Position numbers and translations under genes: made by a program
From: Ferrimonas balearica
GTDB lineage: Bacteria; Pseudomonadota; Gammaproteobacteria; Enterobacterales; Shewanellaceae
Direction of reading: 5' to 3'
Length of the DNA stretch: 64,000 nucleotides
Assembly: GCF_019802085.1 (NCBI RefSeq)
Contig: NZ_JAHVHV010000003.1
Location: forward strand, 310,001 to 374,000
Notes under the pieces: generated by a model
Databases searched by the model: none
Told to the model about the DNA's origin: nothing
Seen by the model: the letters and a program-made list of their open reading frames with translations, nothing else
Shown here: piece after piece, positions 58,656 to 64,000 of the stretch
How positions within the stretch are numbered: position 1 is the first letter of the stretch
Layout: each line of letters begins with the position of its first letter

Positions 58656-58862
58656 TCAGAAACTCGGCGCCGGCTGGGGCGCCAACAGCTCGTTCAGCTC
58701 GGTGATGGCCGTGCGCACTTTGGGCAGCGGCCGTTCTGGCATAACGAAGCGTCCATTGCGAAACTCCAGCCGGCCCAGGTGGCGCACCATCACCACGCCG
58801 TCGCGGAAGATGCGGGCGTGCTTGGCGATCAGTCTGGGGGCGTAGAGCGGAAAAATTCTCAC
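58656..58862 (-). CDS. ytfK: DUF1107 protein YtfK (stringent response modulator)
   Basis: 68 residues, the same length as E. coli YtfK. VRIFPLYAPRLIAKHARIFRDG corresponds to [22 protein letters not shown], and LGRLEFRNGRFVMPE to VGAFEFDKGKILIPK. In E. coli YtfK promotes (p)ppGpp accumulation by acting on SpoT. GTG 58862 has AAGGA 8 bases upstream and gives the family length; the frame is open 10 codons further with no ribosome site. Confidence 0.88.
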   Translation of the reverse strand: MRIFPLYAPRLIAKHARIFRDGVVMVRHLGRLEFRNGRFVMPERPLPKVRTAITELNELLAPQPAPSF

Positions 58863-59056
58863 AGCTTCAATCCTTAATGCGTTACGTCTCATGCGTAAGG
58901 TCTGACCGATCTTACCGCAATGAGGTTCCTATCCAGAACAAAAAATCACGTGCGAACCCAGTTCCAGTTCAGAATGCTTGGTAAGACCTTTGGCATCTGT
59001 CGGATTTCGCTCGGGTTAGTGAAAAACCGCGGGCATAGTACGGGGATTTTGACGAC

Positions 59057-59087
59057 AAAAAGAGACGGGACCCCGTATGGAGTCCCG
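59057..59087 (-). terminator. Terminator of dsbA
   Basis: On the minus strand CGGGAC, a 10-base loop, GTCCCG, then TCTCTTTTT. Confidence 0.75.
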
Positions 59088-59125
59088 CCTCGAGTGTACA
59101 GAAAAGATTACAGCTTATCTGTCAC

Positions 59126-59755
59126 TTAGCCCTTCTTGGCCAGGTAGTTCAGCAGATCGGTCAGCTCTTCCAGGGACTGCACGCTGCCCACATCGACGAT
59201 GTACTTGTTGTTCACCATCAGGGAGGGCACACCGCGGATGCCGCTGTCCTGCTGCGCCTTCTTCCACTTCTTCATGGTGCTGTTGACCATAAAGCTCTCG
59301 GCGGCCTTGTCGAAGTCGGTGGCGGAGACGCCGTTGTCGACAAACAGCTGGCGCACGTCGTTGCGGCCGGTAAAGGTGCGACGGGCATCGTGGATGGCGG
59401 AGAACATCGCCGGCTTGATGGTGTCCTGTACCTTCAGCAGCTGAGCCACGGCCAGAGCGCGGGACATCTCGGGGCCCATCTCACGGCCAATGAAGTCCAC
59501 GTGGTACTGCTCAAACTCCACTCCGTCTGCCAGGCCGGCCTTGATGGCGCCGACGTAGTTCTTTTCGAAGGTGTAGCAGTGGGGGCAGTAGAAGGAGAAG
59601 AACTCGGTGACCGTAGGTTGGCCGTTAACCGGGCTCTGGTTGAAAGTGGTGTAGTGGGTGCCTTCCTTGAAGTTGGAAGCCCCATCGGTAGCCGCGGCAA
59701 AGGCACTCAGGGGCGCCAGGACCAGGGCAAAGGCGATGGCCAGCATTTTTTTCAT
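59126..59755 (-). CDS. dsbA: Thiol:disulfide interchange protein DsbA
   Basis: 209 residues. Signal peptide MKKMLAIAFALVLAPLSAFA, thioredoxin fold with active site FYCPHC (Cys57-Cys60) and the cis-Pro loop IRGVPSLMVNNKY. It introduces disulfide bonds into periplasmic proteins, and c-type cytochromes such as those in this window depend on this redox pathway. 55 bases after srkA, the same neighbour order as in E. coli. Confidence 0.96.
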   Translation of the reverse strand: MKKMLAIAFALVLAPLSAFAAATDGASNFKEGTHYTTFNQSPVNGQPTVTEFFSFYCPHCYTFEKNYVGAIKAGLADGVEFEQYHVDFIGREMGPEMSRALAVAQLLKVQDTIKPAMFSAIHDARRTFTGRNDVRQLFVDNGVSATDFDKAAESFMVNSTMKKWKKAQQDSGIRGVPSLMVNNKYIVDVGSVQSLEELTDLLNYLAKKG

Positions 59756-59810
59756 CGAGATTTCTCTTTGAGTTTACAAATGGATGCAGCACAAGAGTGC
59801 CACAGGATCC

Positions 59811-60806
59811 CTAGGGAGTGTAGCCCGGCGCCAGGGAAAGCGGGGCGTCATCGAGGGCCGCCAGCTGTTCCTTCAGGGCCAGAACCTGTTGTTCCCAGAA
59901 TTTGTCCGTGCCAAACCAGGGAAAGTTCCGGGGAAACGCCGGGTCATGCCAGCGTTTGGTTAACCAGGCCAGGTAGTTGATCATCCGCAGCGCCCGCAGC
60001 GGCTCAATCAGTTTCAGCTCGGCGCTGGGCAAGCTGGCAAAGGTCTCGTAGCCCTCCAGCAGCACGTCCAGCTGCAACAGCTGACTGGCCCGGTCGCCGT
60101 TGAGCATCATCCACAGATCCTGCACCGCGGGGCCGGAACGGGCGTCGTCCAGGTCGACAAAGCTGGGGCCCTCGTCGAGCCAGAGGATGTTGCCCGGGTG
60201 CATGTCGCCGTGCAGCCGCAAGCTCGTAACCGGCTCGCTGAGCGGGCCCTCGATGCGTGCCAGCACCTGGTCGAGCACGGTAAAGAAGGGGGTTTCGATG
60301 TGCGGCCCCAACTGGGCCTGCTGCTGCAATACCGCCCGGGCCTGATGACCAAACTCCTCAAGGCTCAGGGCCGGCCGATGTTGAAACGGCGCCTGGCGGC
60401 CCACCTGGTGGAGCCGGCCGAGGAAGCGGCCCACCCCCTCAAGCTGCTCCAGGTTGTCCACCTCGAACTGGCGACCGCCGACGCTGTGCCAGAGGGCAAA
60501 GCGGTAACCCTGGTGGGCGAACAGGGTGCGGCCCTCCAACGCGATGGGCGCCGCCACCGGCACCTCGTTGTCGGCCAGCTCCCGGGCAAAGGCGTGCTCC
60601 TCCAGGATCTGCGCCTCGCTCCAGCGCTGGGGCCGGTAGAACTTGGTGACGTAGCGCCGTCCGTCTTCGGCGCGGAACTGATAGACCCGGTTCTCGTAGC
60701 TGTTCAGCGGCAGCAGCCCGGTGTCCGGGTAAACCCCGAGGGACTCCACCGCGTCCAGCACCAGATCCGGCGTCAGGGATTGGAAATCGAACTGGGCCTC
60801 GCTCAC
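59811..60806 (-). CDS. srkA: Stress response kinase SrkA (YihE)
   Basis: 331 residues, aminoglycoside-phosphotransferase/kinase-like fold (E. coli 328). LLPLNSYENRVYQFRAEDG with the ATP lysine in RRYVTKFYRPQRW, catalytic loop LRLHGDMHPGNILW and metal site FVDLDDAR. It phosphorylates Ser/Thr and protects against stress-induced death. The GTG start at 60806 overlaps the stop of the upstream gene by 4 bases. Confidence 0.94.
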   Translation of the reverse strand: MSEAQFDFQSLTPDLVLDAVESLGVYPDTGLLPLNSYENRVYQFRAEDGRRYVTKFYRPQRWSEAQILEEHAFARELADNEVPVAAPIALEGRTLFAHQGYRFALWHSVGGRQFEVDNLEQLEGVGRFLGRLHQVGRQAPFQHRPALSLEEFGHQARAVLQQQAQLGPHIETPFFTVLDQVLARIEGPLSEPVTSLRLHGDMHPGNILWLDEGPSFVDLDDARSGPAVQDLWMMLNGDRASQLLQLDVLLEGYETFASLPSAELKLIEPLRALRMINYLAWLTKRWHDPAFPRNFPWFGTDKFWEQQVLALKEQLAALDDAPLSLAPGYTP

Positions 60807-61132
60807 ACGCTCGCTCCCGCCAGCCGGGCCAGGAAGGCCACCACCTGGTCACCTTCGGTATCACCGCCCTCTCCGGCCTGGATCCACAGGCTGTCGCACA
60901 GGGCCTCGTACTGCAGGCTGAGGGCCGTGCCCTCAAACTCCAGCGGCCAGTAGAGCCGGTCGGCGCCTTGCTCCACCGGCCCCAGGGTGCACTCCAAGGA
61001 AGCCATCAGCAGGGGGGCGGCCACCAGGGCCTCCTCCTGACTGAGGGGGCAGGGCCAGAGCAGCTGGGCGGGCTCGCGGTCATAGCGGGCGGGGCCTAGC
61101 TTGAGCAGGAGAGGGTGATCTGTTGGCTCCAT
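60803..61132 (-). CDS. Hypothetical protein between selO and srkA
   Basis: 109 residues, no signal or membrane helix. Alternating strands and acidic loops (LYWPLEFEGTALSLQYEALCDSLWIQ, DTEGDQVVAFLARL). It may belong to a small Shewanella/Vibrio-type family such as DUF3630, but I am not sure. ATG 61132 lies inside selO (37-base overlap) and the stop overlaps srkA (GTGA), so it is tightly coupled to both. Confidence 0.7.
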   Translation of the reverse strand: MEPTDHPLLLKLGPARYDREPAQLLWPCPLSQEEALVAAPLLMASLECTLGPVEQGADRLYWPLEFEGTALSLQYEALCDSLWIQAGEGGDTEGDQVVAFLARLAGASV

Positions 61133-62538
61133 GAGGGGGCATCGTCTCGCAGGTCGTCAAAGTCCGAGTCCGGATCATAGGGCCGGCACAAGGCCCGGTG
61201 CAAGCGGGCCAGGGGGGCGTTGTCCCCCTGCTCGGCGGCGGCGATCGCCTCCTGGGCCAGGTGGGTGCGCAGGATCAGCGCCGGATTGGCCTGGGCGCGG
61301 GCCCACTGCCAGGGGCCCAGCTCCGTCACGCCCCCCAGTCTCGCCTGGTAGCGGCGCCACCACGGGTCGAAGCCCGGCTGGGTCGCCAGGCGTCGGTGCA
61401 GCGGAGTGTCGTCGCTGGCCGGATCCAGCTCGGCAAAGCTGCGCAGGGTGTTGCTGTAGTCGGCACCGGCCGCCTCCATCAGATTGAGCAGGCCCCCGAT
61501 CAGCGCCAGATCCGCCTCCTGCGGGGCGTCCAATCCCAGGCGGGCGCCCATCCGTGCCAGGTAACGGGCCACCAGCACCGGCTCGTAACGGGCCAGGGCG
61601 CCTTTAAGCTGTTCCTCGGAGAGCCAGGGGGTCAGGGTCACCGCCAGGCGGTTAAGGTTCCACAGGCCGATCCCCGGCTGCTGGTCGAAGGCGTAGCGCC
61701 CCTGGTGATCCGAGTGGTTGCAGATGTGGCCGGCCTGGAAGGCGTCCAAAAAGGCGAAGGGGCCGTAGTCGAAGGTCTCCCCCAGGATGGACATGTTGTC
61801 GCTGTTGAGCACCCCGTGGCAGAAACCGAACGCCTGCCAGTCGGCCACGGTCTCGGCGGTGCGTGATACCACCGCTTCCAGCCAGGCCAGCTTGGGGTTG
61901 GGCGCCGCCAGGGCATCGGGAAAATGGTGGGCCAGGGTGTCCTCAATCAGCGCCGCCAGCTGCGCCTGCTGCCGGGTGTAGTAGAAGTACTCGAAGTGGC
62001 CAAAACGCAGGTGGCTGGGGCTCACCCGCACGGTGATCGCGCCGGTCTCCTGCTGCTCGCGCCACACCGGGGTGTCGGAGCCGATCACCGCCAGCGCCCG
62101 GGTGGTGGCGATCCCCAGATGGTGCAGCGCTTCGCTGGCAAGAAACTCTCGGATGGCACTGCGCAGCACCGCCCGACCGTCACCACTGCGGCTATAGGGG
62201 GTAGGGCCGCTGCCCTTGAGGAAGAGTTCCTGGCCGTGCCGCTCCCCCAGGTGCAAACCGCGTCCGTCCCCCAGCCTCGGCGTGTAACCCCCGAACTGGT
62301 GACCGCTGTAGACCTGGGCCACCGGTGTCCAGGGCAGGGGCGTGACACTGCCACTGAGCAGGGCCAGGGTGGCCTCGTCCGGGGCCAGCTCCAGGGTGGC
62401 GGCCAGATCCTCACTCCAGCCGACCCAGCGGGGGTTGGCCAGGGGCGCCGGGCGCACCTGGCTGCCCAGCCAGGGCAACCGATGGCCGATCCCCGGTTGC
62501 CAGCCCGGCGTGCCTTCCCTATCCGTCTGCTCTGCCAC
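61096..62538 (-). CDS. selO: Protein adenylyltransferase SelO (YdiU)
   Basis: 480 residues, pseudokinase-like fold that AMPylates proteins under oxidative stress. Landmarks: VYSGHQFGGYTPRLGDGR, ELFLKGSGPTPYSRSGDGRAVL, GVLNSDNMSILGETFDYGPFAFLD and CNHSDHQGRYAFDQQPGIGLWNLNRLA. The C-terminus ends SCSS, as in E. coli YdiU: ordinary Cys, not selenocysteine. First gene of a run selO - unknown - srkA - dsbA on the minus strand. Confidence 0.95.
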   Translation of the reverse strand: MAEQTDREGTPGWQPGIGHRLPWLGSQVRPAPLANPRWVGWSEDLAATLELAPDEATLALLSGSVTPLPWTPVAQVYSGHQFGGYTPRLGDGRGLHLGERHGQELFLKGSGPTPYSRSGDGRAVLRSAIREFLASEALHHLGIATTRALAVIGSDTPVWREQQETGAITVRVSPSHLRFGHFEYFYYTRQQAQLAALIEDTLAHHFPDALAAPNPKLAWLEAVVSRTAETVADWQAFGFCHGVLNSDNMSILGETFDYGPFAFLDAFQAGHICNHSDHQGRYAFDQQPGIGLWNLNRLAVTLTPWLSEEQLKGALARYEPVLVARYLARMGARLGLDAPQEADLALIGGLLNLMEAAGADYSNTLRSFAELDPASDDTPLHRRLATQPGFDPWWRRYQARLGGVTELGPWQWARAQANPALILRTHLAQEAIAAAEQGDNAPLARLHRALCRPYDPDSDFDDLRDDAPSWSQQITLSCSS

Positions 62539-62602
62539 TGCTCCATCCCCCTTGCCTGAGTCGGGCCGACGACGCAGAGGCCTGCGGCCCGATGATCCCC
62601 AT

Positions 62603-62630
62603 TTGATCTCGATCGCGAATTCGTTATCTT
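62603..62630 (+). promoter_or_regulatory. Candidate promoter of ygbA
   Basis: TTGATC and TATCTT with a 16-base spacer. The -35 overlaps TTGAT-CTCG-ATCGC, a one-sided match to an FNR box. Confidence 0.4.
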
Positions 62631-62696
62631 CGACTTATCCCCAGCATGGCGCGGGGTTAGGATGAAGAAAATCCGAGTTACGCACTAGGTTATACC

Positions 62697-63089
62697 ATGA
62701 AAAGCACCCGGCTCACCGGCCGCCTGGCCCGGGAATACCAGACCATCGCCCACATGATGCAGATCTACTGCAAGGATCATTGCGGCCAGGTGGAGCGGGA
62801 CCAGGGGATCTGCCCCCAGTGCCGCGAGCTGCTGGATTACGCCGAAACCAAGCTGGATCGTTGCCCCTACGGCGACACCAAGCCCACCTGCGCCAAATGC
62901 CCCATCCACTGCTACAAGCCGGAGCCCAAGGCCCAGGTGCGCGAAGTGATGCGCTACGCCGGCCCCCGGATGCTGCTGCGCCACCCCATCGAGGCCCTGC
63001 GCCACCTGCTGGACGAGCGTCGGCCGGTGCCCAAGCGCCCCCCCATGCGCTCTAACCGGGCGCGTAAGCGGCCCCCCGCGGAGCGCTGA
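62697..63089 (+). CDS. ygbA: YgbA family protein (nitrous oxide-stimulated promoter family)
   Basis: 130 residues. Central Cys-rich region with IYCKDHCG, CPQCRELLDYAETKLDRCPYG, KPTCAKCPIHCYKP, eight or nine Cys typical of the YgbA_NO family; likely metal or Fe-S binding. In enteric bacteria ygbA is induced by nitric oxide via NsrR and aids recovery from it. The basic tail (KRPPMRSNRARKRPPAER) is longer than in E. coli. Two bases before the next gene. Confidence 0.88.
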   Translation: MKSTRLTGRLAREYQTIAHMMQIYCKDHCGQVERDQGICPQCRELLDYAETKLDRCPYGDTKPTCAKCPIHCYKPEPKAQVREVMRYAGPRMLLRHPIEALRHLLDERRPVPKRPPMRSNRARKRPPAER

Positions 63090-63091
63090 AG

Positions 63092-63916
63092 ATGACGGTG
63101 CCGCCGGTGATGGATCTGCTCACCTGGCTGCACCTGGGGATCGCCCTGGTGGGGGGGATCAACTGCCTGCTGCTGGCGGCCTTCCTGCGTTACCTCTACC
63201 GGGATCCCTACCGCTCCGAACGCTACCTGGCCGCCTGGTTTGCCCTGCTGGCGCTCTATTTCCTGTTTCCCTTCGCCCCCTGGCTGCTGAGCCCGATGCA
63301 GATCCTGCCGCTGTTCGCCCTGCAGTTTCTGGCGCTGCCCTGCCTCTACCTCCATCTCAACAGCCAGCTGCGCCGGCGCCGCGCCGAGCCCGGCTGGCAC
63401 CTGGGCCTGCCCCTGGCGTTGGTCCTGGCCACCCTGGCCCTGGTGATGCTGCCGACCTGGGCAGAGAAGCTCGGCTGGAACCAGGGCCTGCTGCTGGTGC
63501 TGCTGCCCCTGGGGGCGGTCAGTCAGTTTGGCTTCTACCTCTTGGCCCTGCTGCGGGACTGGCGCCGCTGGGGCCGCCCCCGGCGCAGCCTCAGTGCCAG
63601 CGGCCGGGACCTGCGCCGCCGCTGGCTGCTGGTTCTGGCGGTGACCGCCAGCCTGGTGTGGTTGCTGCGCCTGAGCAGTGCCCTGCTGCCCCTGTCACTG
63701 GGGGGCCCATTACCCGCCTGGCTGAACCTGGCGATCCGCCTGGCCATTGTTCTCCTGCTGCTGTTCAGCCTGGCCTTTGCCCTGCGTCAGATCACCAGCG
63801 CCGCCTGGTTGCGGCGCCGCCAGCCCAGCCCGGAGGTGCATCCTCCCAAGCGGGCCTCCGAGTCCATCTTGAGCTCCGAGGAGCTGGCCTTCCTGCGGGA
63901 TCTCAACCGCCCCTGA
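63092..63916 (+). CDS. Multi-pass membrane protein of unknown function
   Basis: 274 residues with about seven predicted membrane helices (LHLGIALVGGINCLLLAAFL, AAWFALLALYFLFPFAPWLL, GLPLALVLATLALVMLP, LLVLLPLGAVSQFGFYLLAL, WLLVLAVTASLVWLLRL, LAIRLAIVLLLLFSLAFAL) and a short cytoplasmic tail ending ILSSEELAFLRDLNRP. The layout resembles the membrane half of regulators that carry a C-terminal AraC-type DNA-binding domain, but no such domain follows. Follows ygbA by 2 bases, so it may be co-expressed. Function unknown. Confidence 0.75.
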   Translation: MTVPPVMDLLTWLHLGIALVGGINCLLLAAFLRYLYRDPYRSERYLAAWFALLALYFLFPFAPWLLSPMQILPLFALQFLALPCLYLHLNSQLRRRRAEPGWHLGLPLALVLATLALVMLPTWAEKLGWNQGLLLVLLPLGAVSQFGFYLLALLRDWRRWGRPRRSLSASGRDLRRRWLLVLAVTASLVWLLRLSSALLPLSLGGPLPAWLNLAIRLAIVLLLLFSLAFALRQITSAAWLRRRQPSPEVHPPKRASESILSSEELAFLRDLNRP

Positions 63917-63979
63917 ATGCCCCTTTAGCCCTCGACCCTTTTCCGTTACCCTCGGGCCAGGCTACAAGGAGTTAAAACA

Positions 63980-64000
63980 ATGACAACAGGACGATTACCC
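63980..64000 (+). CDS. First codons of a gene running off the window
   Basis: AAGGAG (63966-63971), eight bases, then ATG and MTTGRLP. Only seven codons are visible, so no identity can be given. Confidence 0.55.

Overview
The window is about 64 kb of GC-rich, densely coding gammaproteobacterial chromosome. The gene content (extracellular-type DMSO respiration dmsEFAB, NapDAB, PsrABC, a GntR-prpBC-acnD-prpF cluster, ytfK, zapB, srkA-dsbA, ilvGMEDA with an attenuator) points to the Shewanella/Ferrimonas side of the Alteromonadales. High GC favours Ferrimonas or a close relative. That assignment is an inference from content and composition, not from a database match. I saw no rRNA, tRNA, CRISPR array, insertion sequence or prophage.

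Layout. 1-3.4 kb: 3' part of rep (minus), then ubiK, a GNAT acetyltransferase and a small membrane-anchored protein. 3.4-7.5 kb: two tandem BCCT (choline/betaine type) transporters. 7.9-18.4 kb: a Crp/Fnr-family regulator co-transcribed with modABC (molybdate uptake), divergent from a DMSO-reductase cluster (decaheme cytochrome, outer-membrane barrel, molybdoenzyme, Fe-S subunit, TorD-like chaperone). 18.5-25.8 kb: two napDAB periplasmic nitrate reductase sets on the minus strand with an extra modA between them. 25.9-32.5 kb: a TtrR/TtrS-like two-component pair next to a psrABC-type sulfur-compound reductase. So four molybdopterin reductases, two molybdate-binding proteins and three regulators lie within about 24 kb: an anaerobic respiration island.

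32.5-38 kb: a class V aminotransferase and an RND efflux pair. 38.2-45.9 kb: the branched-chain amino acid operon ilvL-C-G-M-E-D-A (minus strand), with a readable leader peptide and attenuator. 46-49.9 kb: comM/yifB, two tandem acyltransferases, and a DUF523 gene overlapping them tail to tail. 50-56.7 kb: the methylcitrate (propionate) operon. 56.7-64 kb: small genes (glycine-zipper lipoprotein, CIA30-like, DUF2784, zapB, ytfK), then the overlapping selO - unknown - srkA - dsbA run, ygbA, an orphan multi-pass membrane protein, and the first codons of another gene.

How the parts work together: ModABC supplies Mo for DmsA, NapA and PsrA. DmsEF would carry electrons across the outer membrane to DmsAB, NapB feeds NapA, and PsrBC links quinol to PsrA. 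No NapC, NapGH or CymA is encoded here, so quinol oxidation for Nap and Dms must rely on a protein encoded elsewhere. A recurring feature not explained by genes is a GTGCCC-type tail directly after the U-tract of several terminators (see findings).
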